DNA of 64,000 nucleotides from Methylobacterium sp. B4 (GTDB taxonomy: Bacteria; Pseudomonadota; Alphaproteobacteria; Rhizobiales; Beijerinckiaceae), in the NCBI RefSeq assembly GCF_003201865.1, contig NZ_QJJJ01000006.1:62001-126000 (forward strand), read 5' to 3'. The notes below the pieces were generated by a model, which saw only the letters and a list, made by a program, of their open reading frames with translations, was not told where the DNA came from and made no database searches. Below, one piece after another: positions 35,344 through 44,555 of the stretch. Positions within the stretch are counted from its first letter, which is position 1; every line of letters starts with the position of its first letter. The translations under genes and the position numbers were made by a program.

Positions 35344-36035
35344 CGCAGCCAGACGGTGCCGTCTTCGAACGGCTCGCAGGCGGTGCGGGTGAGGCGGCGG
35401 CGCGAACCCATGGAATCACCCTCCCCGCCCTCGAAGTCGAACAGGGCCGGTGTGCCGAGCACGCCGTCGACGGCCGGGGCCAGCAGCAGGCTCAGCTCGT
35501 CGACGAGTCCGGCCTTCAGCATCGAGCCGTTGATGCGCCCGCCGCCCTCCACCAGCAGCCGCTCGATGCCGAACAGCGCTTTCAGCTTGGTCAGCGCCAG
35601 GGCGAAGTCGACCGCCCGCTCGCCGGCCAGGATGTAGGATTGGCCGCCCGCCCTCAGGCGGCGCAGGCGGTCGTCGGAGGCTTGCCCCGTGGTCACCACC
35701 ACGACGTGATCGCCCTCGATCTCGTTGCGCGCGCCCCAATCCATCGCGCCGCGGGCATCGAGCGCCACCGCGTAGCCGGGGGCTTCGGTGCGGGCGACGT
35801 GATCCTCGCGCGAGACCGGCACTTCGGGCGGCACGGAGGCGAGCGGCTTGGCGCTGTCGGCGTAGCCCTGCATGGTGATGCGCCCGCACATCCAGGCGTC
35901 GCCGCCGAGGCGCTTGTGGACCTCCTCGTAGTGCGAATCCGCATCGACGGTGGTCCAGCGCCGCACCTTGATGCGCCCGTCGACCGAGGTGGTCATGTGG
36001 CACAGGACGTAGGGGCGGTCGGTTCCCTCAGCCAT
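35319..36035 (-). CDS. RibD C-terminal / dihydrofolate-reductase-like family protein
   Basis: 238 aa. The opening YVLCHMTTSVDGRIKVRRW and the late LFGIERLLVEGGGRINGSML with ELSLLLAPAVDG match the RibD C-terminal domain, an NADPH-dependent pyrimidine reductase fold related to DHFR. The N-terminal deaminase domain of true RibD is absent, so it is a stand-alone reductase of unknown substrate. It overlaps the alpha/beta hydrolase gene tail-to-tail by 25 bp. Confidence 0.87.
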   Translation of the reverse strand: MAEGTDRPYVLCHMTTSVDGRIKVRRWTTVDADSHYEEVHKRLGGDAWMCGRITMQGYADSAKPLASVPPEVPVSREDHVARTEAPGYAVALDARGAMDWGARNEIEGDHVVVVTTGQASDDRLRRLRAGGQSYILAGERAVDFALALTKLKALFGIERLLVEGGGRINGSMLKAGLVDELSLLLAPAVDGVLGTPALFDFEGGEGDSMGSRRRLTRTACEPFEDGTVWLRYRIEPVG

Positions 36036-36200
36036 GGTCTCGAAGCTTCCTGCTCTGCGATTTCCATGGCGGAACTAGACCGGCCTCCCCGCCCGGCCAG
36101 AGGGCGGGCCGCCGCGACGCACCGCCGGGGACGGGACTCCACCGGCTTGGTCCGACCGCACCCCGCCGGATAGGCTCGCCCCGCGACGGGAGGGACGACC

Positions 36201-36653
36201 ATGGCGAGCTACACCGCGGATGTGCGCTGGGCGCTGGCGGAGGGCGAGGATTTCGCCGCCGGGCGCTACAGCCGCGGCCACGCGATCCGCTTCGACGGCG
36301 GGATCGCGGTGCCCGGCTCGGCCTCGCCGCACGTCGTCGGCAAGTGGGCGGTGCGCGAGGCCGTCGACCCCGAGGAGATGCTGGTGGCCGCGCTCTCCTC
36401 CTGCCACATGCTGAGCTTCCTCCACGTCGCCCGGCTCGCCGGCTTCGTGGCGCACGCCTATCGCGACCACGCCGAGGGACGCATGGAGGCGATCGCGCCG
36501 GGCCGGCAGGCGGTGACGCGGGTGGTGCTGCACCCGCGCATCGAGTGGACGGGCGCGGCACCGGACGCGGAGCGGCTCGCCGCGCTTCACCACGAGGCGC
36601 ACGAGACCTGCTTCATCGCCAATTCCGTGCGTGCGCAGGTGACGGTCGCCTGA
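36201..36653 (+). CDS. OsmC family peroxiredoxin-like protein
   Basis: 150 aa. The two active cysteines of the family are in ALSSCHMLSFLHVARLAG and HHEAHETCFIANSV, and the glutamate in DPEEMLVAAL is conserved. OsmC/Ohr proteins reduce organic hydroperoxides using dithiols; this sequence is nearer to the OsmC/YhfA side than to Ohr. A GGGAGGGACGACC ribosome site precedes the ATG. It is followed after 73 bp by the GlcG-like gene. Confidence 0.9.
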   Translation: MASYTADVRWALAEGEDFAAGRYSRGHAIRFDGGIAVPGSASPHVVGKWAVREAVDPEEMLVAALSSCHMLSFLHVARLAGFVAHAYRDHAEGRMEAIAPGRQAVTRVVLHPRIEWTGAAPDAERLAALHHEAHETCFIANSVRAQVTVA

Positions 36654-36726
36654 CACGACCGGCTTGGCGAAACCGGCCGCGACGGTGCATGTCCTGCCCA
36701 CGACCTTGCCCTTCGAGGACATCCGC

Positions 36727-37164
36727 ATGACCGACCTGACGCTTGCCGCCGCGCAGACCCTCGTCGCCACCGCCCTGAAGACCGCCCGCGAGCGGAACCT
36801 CAAGCCGCTCGCCGTGGTGGTCTACGACGCCCGCGGCGCCCTCAAGTGCCTGGCCGCCGAGGACGGCACTTCCCTGCGCCGCGCGGAGATCGCCCGGGGC
36901 AAGGCCAATGGCGCGCTGGCGCTCGGCCTCGGCTCGCGGGCGATCGCCAAGCGCGCGGAGGAGCAGCCGCATTTCGTCGCCGCGGTGAGCCACCTCGTCG
37001 GGCCGGATGCCCTGGTGCCGGTGCCCGGCGGCGTGCTGATCCGCGACGGCGAAGGACGGCTGCTCGGCGCGGTCGGCATCTCCGGCGACACCTCGGACAA
37101 CGACGAGATCTGCGCGCTGGCCGGCATCGAGGCCGCGGGGCTCAAGGGGGATACGGGCGCCTGA
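36727..37164 (+). CDS. GlcG/HbpS-type heme-degrading domain protein
   Basis: 145 aa. The pattern LTLAAAQTLVATALKTARER, PLAVVVYDARGALKCLAAED and VPVPGGVLIRDGEGRLLGAV then GISGDTSDNDEICALAGIEA is that of the GlcG/HbpS (DUF336) fold. Members bind heme or small ligands, and GlcG accompanies glycolate use, but the role here is unknown. The start at 36727 has GAGGACATCCGC just before it; an in-frame ATG at 36664 is less likely. Confidence 0.88.
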   Translation: MTDLTLAAAQTLVATALKTARERNLKPLAVVVYDARGALKCLAAEDGTSLRRAEIARGKANGALALGLGSRAIAKRAEEQPHFVAAVSHLVGPDALVPVPGGVLIRDGEGRLLGAVGISGDTSDNDEICALAGIEAAGLKGDTGA

Positions 37165-37247
37165 CCGGGCGCCGATCGCGTGCGGGAGTTCGCGCCGTTT
37201 GCCCCTTCTCCCCGCGAGCGGGGCGACGGGACGCATCGGATAACCCC

Positions 37248-38840
37248 ATGAGCCTCCTCCGCCGAACCGTCCTGCGAAGCGGCGCGGCGCTCGCCGCCGG
37301 GCTCGCCCTGCCCGCACGCGCCGCCGCGCCGGTCTACCGCCGCGGCAACGACGCCGACCCGGAGACGCTCGACCCGCACAAGACTTCGACGGTGGCCGAG
37401 GCGCACATCCTGCGCGACCTGTTCGAGGGGCTGCTCACCTACGACAATCTCGGCACGATCATCCCCGGCGCCGCGCAGAGCTGGACCATCTCCGACGACC
37501 ACCTGACCTACCGCTTCACTCTGCGCCCCGACGGACGCTGGTCGAACGGCGAGGCCGTGACGGCCGAGGACTTCCTGTTCTCCTTGCGCCGCATCCTCGA
37601 TCCGCGAACGGGCGCGAAATACGCCGAGGTGCTGTTTCCGATCCGCGGCGCGGCGGCCGTCAATGCGGGCGAGCAGCCGCCGGAGACGCTGGGGGTGAGC
37701 GCGCCCGATGCCCGGACGCTGGAGATCGTGCTGGCCGAGCCGGTGCCCTACCTGCTCGAACTCCTCACCCACCAGACCTCGCTGCCCGTCCACCGGCCCT
37801 CGCTGGCGCGCTGGGGCGACGCCTTCGCGCGGCCCGGCAACCTCGTCTCGAACGGCTCCTACGCGCTGGTCGACTGGGTGCCCAACGACCGCATCACCCT
37901 GACCAAGAACCCCCACCATCGCGACGCCGCCGCGATCCCGATCGAGCGGGTCGATGTCGTGCCGACCCCCGACCTCGCCGCGGCGGTGCGGCGCTACGCG
38001 GCCGGCGAGATCGATTCCCTGTCCGACCTGCCCGCCGACCAGATCGCCTCCCTGCAGAAGCGCTTCGGCGCGCAGGTCCGGCTCGGGCCGGGGCTCGGCC
38101 TGCTCGCCATCGCCTTCAACCTGCGCAAGGCTCCCTTCGACGACGCGCGGGTGCGCCGCGCCCTCTCGCTCGCGGTGGACCGGGAGTTCCTGGCCGAGAT
38201 CGTCTGGGGGCAGACCATGGCCCCGGCCTATTCCTTCTGCCCGCCGGGCCTCGACAACGCCCTGCCGCCGCCGCTGATGCCGGGGCGTGAGGACGGCCCC
38301 ATCGACCGCGAGGAGGAGGCGCTGCGGCTGCTCGCGCAGGCCGGCTTCGGGCCCAGGACGCCGCTCACGGTCGAGTACCGCTTCAACACCACCGACAACA
38401 ACCGCAACACGGCCATCGCCCTGGCCGATGCGTGGCGCGGCATCGGCGTCGAGACCCGCTTCGTCTCCACCGACGCCAAGACCCACTTCGCTTATCTGCG
38501 CGACGGCGGCCCCTTCGACCTCGCCCGGATGTCCTGGATCGCCGACTATTCCGACCCGCAGAACTTCCTGTTCCTGCTCCGCACCGGCAATGACGGCTTC
38601 AATGCCGGGCGCTGGTCGAACCCGGTCTTCGACGGGCTGCTGACGCGGGCGGCGGGAGAGCGCGACGTGGACGCCCGTGCGCGGATGCTGTTCGACGCGG
38701 AAACAATCGTGCTCGACGAACTGCCCTGGATGCCGCTGCTGCACTACCGCTCGAAGGCGCTCGTCTCGCCGCGGCTGCACGGAATGCACCCCAATATCCG
38801 CAACGTCGCGCCCACCCGCTACCTCCGGCTCGACACATGA
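37248..38840 (+). CDS. Peptide/oligopeptide ABC transporter substrate-binding protein
   Basis: 530 aa, family-5 extracellular binding protein. The N-terminus RRTVLRSGAALAAGLALPAR is a secretion signal with Tat-like twin arginines. DADPETLDPHKTSTVAEAHI and LRDLFEGLLTYD are the conserved opening; LTYRFTLRPDGRWSNGEAVT is the family-5 signature and MSWIADYSDPQNFL is near the end. It binds a peptide in the periplasm for the two permeases that follow. The start was placed at the signal-peptide ATG, not upstream. Genes overlap by ATGA. Confidence 0.92.
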   Translation: MSLLRRTVLRSGAALAAGLALPARAAAPVYRRGNDADPETLDPHKTSTVAEAHILRDLFEGLLTYDNLGTIIPGAAQSWTISDDHLTYRFTLRPDGRWSNGEAVTAEDFLFSLRRILDPRTGAKYAEVLFPIRGAAAVNAGEQPPETLGVSAPDARTLEIVLAEPVPYLLELLTHQTSLPVHRPSLARWGDAFARPGNLVSNGSYALVDWVPNDRITLTKNPHHRDAAAIPIERVDVVPTPDLAAAVRRYAAGEIDSLSDLPADQIASLQKRFGAQVRLGPGLGLLAIAFNLRKAPFDDARVRRALSLAVDREFLAEIVWGQTMAPAYSFCPPGLDNALPPPLMPGREDGPIDREEEALRLLAQAGFGPRTPLTVEYRFNTTDNNRNTAIALADAWRGIGVETRFVSTDAKTHFAYLRDGGPFDLARMSWIADYSDPQNFLFLLRTGNDGFNAGRWSNPVFDGLLTRAAGERDVDARARMLFDAETIVLDELPWMPLLHYRSKALVSPRLHGMHPNIRNVAPTRYLRLDT

Positions 38841-39760
38841 TCGCCCTCATCGCTCGCCGGATCGCGCAGAGCCTGCCGACCCTGTTCCTCGTTGTGACGG
38901 GCAGCTTCTTCCTGATCCGGCTGGCGCCGGGCGGTCCGTTCGATCTGGAGCGGCCCCTGCCCCCGGCGGCGATGGAGAACCTGCGCCGCGTCTACGGGCT
39001 CGATCAGCCCCTGATCGTGCAGTTCGGGCGCTACCTCGCGAGCCTCGCCCGGGGCGATCTCGGGCCCTCCTTCAGCTTCCGCGACCTGACCGTCACCGAC
39101 CTGTTCGCCCGCGGCCTGCCGGTCTCGGCGACCCTCGGCGCACTGGCGCTCGTGCTCGCGCTCACCCTCGGGCTGGCGCTCGGGAGCCTCGCCGCGTTCC
39201 GGAGCGGCGGGCCCGCCGACCGGCTGGTGGGGCTCGTCGCCTCGCTGGGCCTCGCGGTGCCGAACTTCGTCACCGCGCCCCTCCTTCAGATCGTGTTCGG
39301 CCTGGGGCTGGCGTGGCTCCCCGTCGGCGGCTGGGCGGGGGGCAATCCGAAAAACCTCGTCCTGCCGGTGCTCACCCTGGCCCTGCCCCACGCCGCCGGC
39401 ATCGCCCGGCTCACCCGCGCCTCGCTGGCCGAGGTGCTGATCCAGCCGCACATCCGCACGCAGCGCGCCATGGGGCTGTCCCGTGCCCGGATCGCCCGGC
39501 ACGCTCTGCGCGGCGCACTGCTCCCGGTCGTGGCCACGCTGGGGCCGCTGGCGGCGGGGCTGATGACCGGCTCGGTCGTCGTCGAGACCATCTTCGGCCT
39601 GCCGGGCATCGGCCGCTACTTCATCGAGGGCGCGCTCAACCGCGACTACACGCTGGTGATGGGCACCGTCGTGCTGGTGGCGGTGATGGTGATCGCCTTC
39701 AACCTGATCGCCGACCTCGCCGCCGCCGCGCTCGACCCGCGCCTGAGGGTGTCCGCGTGA
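38837..39760 (+). CDS. Peptide ABC transporter permease, OppB/DppB type
   Basis: 307 aa with six membrane segments. First helix ends in ...FFLIRLAPGGPFD, followed by the DppB/OppB loop, and the EAA motif for ATPase contact is RTQRAMGLSRARIARHALRG. It overlaps the binding protein stop (ATGA) and the OppC-type start (GTGA), so the three are translationally coupled. The cognate ATPases (OppD/OppF) are not in the window. Confidence 0.92.
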   Translation: MIALIARRIAQSLPTLFLVVTGSFFLIRLAPGGPFDLERPLPPAAMENLRRVYGLDQPLIVQFGRYLASLARGDLGPSFSFRDLTVTDLFARGLPVSATLGALALVLALTLGLALGSLAAFRSGGPADRLVGLVASLGLAVPNFVTAPLLQIVFGLGLAWLPVGGWAGGNPKNLVLPVLTLALPHAAGIARLTRASLAEVLIQPHIRTQRAMGLSRARIARHALRGALLPVVATLGPLAAGLMTGSVVVETIFGLPGIGRYFIEGALNRDYTLVMGTVVLVAVMVIAFNLIADLAAAALDPRLRVSA

Positions 39761-40866
39761 GCGCGGCCCTGGCCCGCCTCGCCCGCCGCCGGCTCGCCCG
39801 CGACCGGGGCGCCCTGGCGGCTCTGGCGAGCCTCGTGCTGATCGTGCTCGCCTGCCTGATCGGCCCCTTCCTGACCGGACACAAGCCCGAGCAGATCTAT
39901 CCCGATTTCGTCCGGGTCGCCCCGAGCCTCGACGCCCACCCGCGGGCGGACGAGTTGCGCCCGGCCCTGACGCGCCTCGCCTTCCGCATGCGGCTCGGGC
40001 TGGAGGATGTGAGGCTTGAGGGCGACCGGGTGCGGCTGACGCTGACGGCTTCGGGAAGGCCCGTCGACGAGCGGGCGCTGCGGCTCCTGCCCCGCTCGGG
40101 CCTGTTCGGCTCGGCCCAGGTGCTGGAGCGCGCGGCCGACGGAAGCCGTCTCGTGGTCGCCCTGCCGGTGCGGAAGCTGACTTTCCTCCTCGGCACCGAT
40201 GCGCTCGGGCGCGACCTCCTCACCCGCTGCCTCGCGGCGGGCCAGGTTTCCCTGCTGATCGGGCTGACCGCGACGCTCGCCGCCCTGCTGATCGGCGTGA
40301 GCTACGGGGCCGTCTCCGGGATGGCCGGGGGATGGGTCGACGCGCTGATGATGCGCCTGCTCGACATCCTCTACGCCCTGCCCTTCGTGTTCTTCGTCAT
40401 CATGCTGCTGGTGTTCTTCCGCGCCGGGCTGTGGCTGGTGATGGTGGCGGTGGCGGCGGTCGAGTGGCTCGACATGGCCCGCATCGTGCGCACCCAGACG
40501 CTGAGCCTCAAAGGCCGCGACTTTTTCCGCGCGGCGACGGCTTTGGGGGTGGGGCCGGGCACGATCCTCGTCCGCCACGTCGTGCCCAACACGCTCGGGC
40601 CGATCATCGCGGCGGCGACCCTGCTGGTGCCGCGGGTGATCCTCTTGGAGAGCTTCCTGTCCTTCCTCGGCCTCGGCGTGCAGGAGCCGGCGACCTCCTG
40701 GGGCGTGCTGATCGCGGAAGGCGCCCGCGCGCTGGAATCCGCGCCCTGGATGCTCGCCGCACCCGCGGGCTTCCTCGTCGTCACCCTGGTGGCCCTCAAC
40801 CGGCTCGGCGACGGCCTCGGCGAGGCGCTCGACCCGCGGCTTCAGCGGGATTCGGCCGGCACGTAG
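39757..40866 (+). CDS. Peptide ABC transporter permease, OppC/DppC type, with a long periplasmic insertion
   Basis: 369 aa from the GTG at 39757. After the first helix (LASLVLIVLACLIGPFLTG) comes an extracytoplasmic segment of roughly 110 residues (HPRADELRPALTRLAFRMRL, EDVRLEGDRVRLTLTASGRP and others) before LLGTDALGRDLLTRCLAAGQ, where ordinary OppC has about 40. The EAA motif is RAATALGVGPGTILVRHVVP. The insertion resembles part of the YejE-type permeases, so a Yej-like microcin C/peptide importer is an alternative. Shares a GTGA overlap with the upstream permease. Confidence 0.9.
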   Translation: MSAALARLARRRLARDRGALAALASLVLIVLACLIGPFLTGHKPEQIYPDFVRVAPSLDAHPRADELRPALTRLAFRMRLGLEDVRLEGDRVRLTLTASGRPVDERALRLLPRSGLFGSAQVLERAADGSRLVVALPVRKLTFLLGTDALGRDLLTRCLAAGQVSLLIGLTATLAALLIGVSYGAVSGMAGGWVDALMMRLLDILYALPFVFFVIMLLVFFRAGLWLVMVAVAAVEWLDMARIVRTQTLSLKGRDFFRAATALGVGPGTILVRHVVPNTLGPIIAAATLLVPRVILLESFLSFLGLGVQEPATSWGVLIAEGARALESAPWMLAAPAGFLVVTLVALNRLGDGLGEALDPRLQRDSAGT

Positions 40867-41129
40867 CCCTGGTAGACGATGCGCACCGTGCGCCGCTCAC
40901 CGGGCAGTTCCGAGAGCGGGACCGATTTCGAGCCCCGCAGCACGGGAACGGGCGCGATCTCGGCGAGGGCCGCCGCCACGGGTTCGGCCTTGGGCCGCAG
41001 GGCCCAGCGGGCGGCGCCGCCCGCCTGGGCCGCCAGCGTGGAGACGGCGAGCACGGCCCCCAGGGAGCCGAGGGCGACGGCGAGCGGCGGAAGGATCGTT
41101 CTGGCGGAAAGCGGCGCGAAAAATGTCAT
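40842..41129 (-). CDS. Hypothetical protein with N-terminal membrane segment
   Basis: 95 aa from the ATG at 41129; an ATG at 41156 is an alternative. Residues 10-32 are hydrophobic (LPPLAVALGSLGAVLAVSTL) and the rest is basic, ending TVRIVYQGYVPAESR. No family recognised. Its end overlaps the end of the convergent permease by 25 bp. The composition is consistent with a real, probably membrane-anchored or exported protein. Confidence 0.55.
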   Translation of the reverse strand: MTFFAPLSARTILPPLAVALGSLGAVLAVSTLAAQAGGAARWALRPKAEPVAAALAEIAPVPVLRGSKSVPLSELPGERRTVRIVYQGYVPAESR

Positions 41130-41270
41130 GGCGAGAGGCCCGGCGGATGGGGCCATTCCGCAACCTGAAGCGTTTCCGAACGCCGATTCGTGGGACTGCC
41201 GGGCAGCGGTTTGGCGCTGCCCGGCGGGACTTGCGAACAATTTTGCCGATTCAAGGTAAACGGAGTGGCA

Positions 41271-42749
41271 ATGACGAGCCGAGCGGAAGGTCAGGCCGGA
41301 ACCGCGCCCCCTGAGCGGGTCGCGGCGGGCACGGTGATCGACACCGACATCTCCGCCCGGCTCGACCGCCTACCCTTCGGCCGCTTCCACACCCTGGTCA
41401 TCGTCGCGCTCGGCATCACCTGGGTGCTCGACGGGCTCGAAGTGACGCTGGCGGGCGCCCTCGTTGGGGCGCTGCGCAAGGAGCCGATGTCCTTCACCGA
41501 GTTCGATGTCGGCCTAGCGGCGAGTTCCTACCTCGTCGGCGCGGTGGTCGGCGCGGTCGGCTTCGGCTGGCTCACCGACCGGATCGGGCGCAAGAAGCTG
41601 TTCTTCATCACGCTCGCCCTCTACCTCATGGCGACAGCGGCCACCGGCCTGTCGTGGAATATCTGGAGCTTCTGCCTGTTCCGCTTCCTCACGGGAGCCG
41701 GCATCGGCGGCGAGTACACCGCGATCAACTCGACCATCCAGGAGCTGATTCCCGCCCGCGTGCGCGGCTGGACCGACCTCGTCATCAACGGCTCGTTCTG
41801 GATCGGGGCGGCGCTCGGCTCCTTCCTCTCGATCGCGCTGCTGCGGCCCGAATGGATCGACCCGGCCTGGGGCTGGCGCATCGCCTTCTTCGTCGGCGGC
41901 GGCATCGGCCTCGTGATCCTGCTCCTGCGCACCTGGATCCCCGAGAGCCCGCGCTGGCTCGTCACCCACGGCTACGCGGCGGAGGCCGACCGGGTGGTGA
42001 CGGGCATCGAGCGGCGCTTCACCGACGAGGGCATCACCCTGCCGCCGCCCGACGAGTCGCGGCGCCTCAAGCTCAAGGTCCGCAGCCACACCCCGCTCGC
42101 GGAAGTGGCCCAGGCCCTGTTCGTCACGAGCCGCCGCCAGACCATGGTCGGGCTGGCGCTGATGATCGCCCAGGCCTTCTTCTACAACGCGCTGTTCTTC
42201 ACCTACGCCCTGGTGCTGGAGCGCTTCTACCAAGTGCCGGGCGGCGATGTCGGCTGGTACCTGCTGCCCTTCGCGCTCGGCTCGTTCCTCGGCCCGCTGC
42301 TGCTGGGACGGCTGTTCGACACCGTGGGCCGGCGCCCGATGATCGCCTTCACTTACGGCATCTCGGCGGTGCTGCTGGTCGTGGTCGGCCTCGTCTTCCG
42401 CGCCGACCTGCTCGGCGCCTGGGGCCAGACGGCGGCCTGGATGGGCGTATTCTTCTTCGCCTCCGCCGCGGCCAGCTCCGCCTACCTCACGGTCGCCGAG
42501 ACCTTCCCGCTGGAGATCCGCGCGCTGGCGATCGCGGCCTTCTACGCCATCGGCACCGGCATCGGCGGCGTCTCGGGGCCGCTGCTGTTCGGCGCGCTGG
42601 TCGAGACCGGCTCGCGCGATCTCGTGCTGGTGGGCTACATCATCGGCGCGAGCCTGATGGCGGTAGCGGCCATCGTCGGCTGGATCTGGGGCACGGCGGC
42701 CGAGGGCAAGTCGCTGGAGGACGTCTCGAAGCCGCTGGCCTCGGCCTGA
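41271..42749 (+). CDS. MFS transporter, sugar/aromatic-acid symporter type
   Basis: 492 aa, 12 membrane helices. Loop 2-3 motif GFGWLTDRIGRKKLFFITLA and its repeat GRLFDTVGRRPMIAFTYGI in the second half are well kept. The proton-coupled segment FLTGAGIGGEYTAINSTIQE matches the metabolite:H+ symporter group (PcaK/ShiA-like). The ATG at 41271 has GGAG six bases upstream. Substrate unknown. Confidence 0.88.
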   Translation: MTSRAEGQAGTAPPERVAAGTVIDTDISARLDRLPFGRFHTLVIVALGITWVLDGLEVTLAGALVGALRKEPMSFTEFDVGLAASSYLVGAVVGAVGFGWLTDRIGRKKLFFITLALYLMATAATGLSWNIWSFCLFRFLTGAGIGGEYTAINSTIQELIPARVRGWTDLVINGSFWIGAALGSFLSIALLRPEWIDPAWGWRIAFFVGGGIGLVILLLRTWIPESPRWLVTHGYAAEADRVVTGIERRFTDEGITLPPPDESRRLKLKVRSHTPLAEVAQALFVTSRRQTMVGLALMIAQAFFYNALFFTYALVLERFYQVPGGDVGWYLLPFALGSFLGPLLLGRLFDTVGRRPMIAFTYGISAVLLVVVGLVFRADLLGAWGQTAAWMGVFFFASAAASSAYLTVAETFPLEIRALAIAAFYAIGTGIGGVSGPLLFGALVETGSRDLVLVGYIIGASLMAVAAIVGWIWGTAAEGKSLEDVSKPLASA

Positions 42750-42795
42750 GGGGCGTCCTCAGGGGGCGTCGTGCAACCCGGCCTGCCGGGCATCG

Positions 42796-42819
42796 CCTCT
42801 CCCCGCCTGCGGGGAGAGG
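42796..42819. repeat. Perfect hairpin repeat CCTCTCCCCGC-CT-GCGGGGAGAGG
   Basis: An 11-bp perfect stem with a 2-base loop. Nearly the same sequence occurs at 46188-46215 and, more degenerate, near 37205-37220. It is a dispersed intergenic repeat that can also act as a terminator for the MFS gene upstream. The remaining gap to 42972 holds a weak copy of the CGTCATCGCGAG family near 42858-42890 and no gene. Confidence 0.6.
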
Positions 42820-42972
42820 GATCGGACGACCGACGGCCGAACCGTTCGGCCTCTTCGTCCTTGCGAGGTTCAGCGCAAGCGATGACGGCGTGGGGCCGAA
42901 CCCGAAGCGTTCAGCCGGAAACCGGTATCGTCTGGCGACCCTGGCAAGACCCGCCTCAATCGACGAGCGGTC

Positions 42973-43518
42973 TCACGTCGGCTCCGATCGCGGGGCCGAC
43001 CCTTTTCGCCGCAGCCAGATCGCCGAGGCCACCGCCAGAGCGTCGAGCGGCAGCGTCACCGCCCCCTGGCGCTTGCCCCACAACTCCAGGCCGCTGAAAT
43101 CGACGCGGCGGATTTCGAGCCAAGCGCCGAAGGGGAAGACCGCCTCGGTGCCCTCGCCGGGGCCGAAGCACTCCTCGAAGGCCAGCGGATCGACCATGAT
43201 CGCGTCGTACTTGGCGAGGTGGCCGGCGATCGCGACCTTGGAACGGAACGGCCCCCGGTCGCGGTGATACGAGGAGAAGCAGGGCTCGACCTCGGTCAGC
43301 GTCACCCAGAGCTTGCCGCCGATGCGCAGGTAGGGTGCGTTCGGGCCCTCGGCGCCGAAATTCTCCGGGCCCCAGCCCGCCTCGCTCATCAGGGATTGCG
43401 CCAGCGTCACCGGCTCGCTGGGCGGGGCGGCGGGCACCCACGCCTCCAGCACGCCCACGGGCTCGGCGGGGAGACCGGGTCCGGTCGCGCCGCCTTCGGC
43501 CAAGCCACCGTGGATCAT
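42973..43518 (-). CDS. Hypothetical protein (181 aa)
   Basis: No family recognised. The sequence has normal codon use and globular composition: PNAPYLRIGGKLWVTLTEVE, FRSKVAIAGHLAKYDAIMVD and FPFGAWLEIRRVDFSGLELW. No signal peptide or membrane helix. Start ATG at 43518. It lies alone between a transporter and trcR; nothing nearby hints at a role. Confidence 0.65.
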   Translation of the reverse strand: MIHGGLAEGGATGPGLPAEPVGVLEAWVPAAPPSEPVTLAQSLMSEAGWGPENFGAEGPNAPYLRIGGKLWVTLTEVEPCFSSYHRDRGPFRSKVAIAGHLAKYDAIMVDPLAFEECFGPGEGTEAVFPFGAWLEIRRVDFSGLELWGKRQGAVTLPLDALAVASAIWLRRKGSAPRSEPT

Positions 43519-43661
43519 GCCACGCCCTCGCGCCTGCGACCGCTCACCGGGAGCGATCCTGCTGCATTATTCAGCATATGACATGCGCAGGCGAGCAGTT
43601 TATTTCAAGGCACCGAGCCTGTCGCCCGAAGGCGGCCGGGCTCTCAAGGCCGCAGGAGGCC

Positions 43662-44357
43662 TTACTCCTCGTCGTCCTCGTCGATGCGGCTCATGCCCTT
43701 GAGCTTGGCGAAGACCGCGTCGGCGTTGAGATCCTCCTCCTCTTCCTCCCGCTCCGCGGCGGCCGGGGCGGTCGAGACCTCGGTGGGCAGGAGCTTGGCG
43801 CCGCCATCGGCGGGCACCACGGCCGGACGGTCCTTGGCGGCGCGCTGCACCTCGAAGTCGAGGTCGATCTGCGAGCACAGGCCGAGCGTCACCGGGTCCA
43901 TCGGCTGGAGCGAGGCGGAGTTCCAGTGGGTCCGCTCGCGGATCTGCTGGATCGTCGCCTTGGTGGTGCCGACAAGGCGGATCACCTGCGCGTCCTTCAG
44001 TTCGGGATGGTTGCGGATCAGCCAGAGGATGGCGTTCGGCCGGTCCTGGCGGCGCGACAGGGGCGTGTAGCGCGGGCCCTTGGTGGTGCGCTTGACCTCC
44101 GGCAGCTTGACCTTGGAGACCGCGACCTTGAGGCGGTAATTGGGCGACTTCTGCGCCTTCTCGATCTCGTCGCGGGTGAGCTGGCCGGTGGTGATCGGGT
44201 CGAGCCCCTTGATGCCGGCGGCGACCTCGCCGTCGGCGATGCCCTTCACTTCCAGCGGGTGCAGCTTGCAGAAATCGGCGATCTGCTCGAAGGCCAGCGA
44301 GGTGTTCTCGACGAGCCACACGGCGGTCGCCTTGGGCATCAGCGGACCTTGGGACAT
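43662..44357 (-). CDS. trcR: Cell cycle transcriptional regulator TrcR (DUF1013 family)
   Basis: 231 aa. The DUF1013 signature is MPKATAVWLVENTSLAFEQI, FCKLHPLEVKGIADGEVAAG, then YTPLSRRQDRPNAILWLIRN with HPELKDAQVIRLVGTTKAT as the DNA-binding helices. TrcR in Brucella and relatives is a conserved alphaproteobacterial regulator in the CtrA-type cell-cycle network. Start at 44357 has TGGAG 8 bases upstream; the internal ATG at 44339 is possible. The acidic C-terminus (AEREEEEEDLNADAVFAKLK) is usual. Confidence 0.92.
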   Translation of the reverse strand: MSQGPLMPKATAVWLVENTSLAFEQIADFCKLHPLEVKGIADGEVAAGIKGLDPITTGQLTRDEIEKAQKSPNYRLKVAVSKVKLPEVKRTTKGPRYTPLSRRQDRPNAILWLIRNHPELKDAQVIRLVGTTKATIQQIRERTHWNSASLQPMDPVTLGLCSQIDLDFEVQRAAKDRPAVVPADGGAKLLPTEVSTAPAAAEREEEEEDLNADAVFAKLKGMSRIDEDDEE

Positions 44358-44555
44358 CGGCAAAGCTCCAGGCGGTTTTTCGCGAATGCGCGGCGGAGCC
44401 GGGATGACGGAAACGGTCTCTCCCGGTCTCCGGCCTCGTGTGTCGAGCCCGGAGAATCCCGTATCGCGCTGAATGGGGGGATGAATCTCATATAGCGGCG
44501 GAGGGGGGCTGCGCGCAATTGCGTTGTACCCGCCGGCAACCATTTCGGCCGGCCC

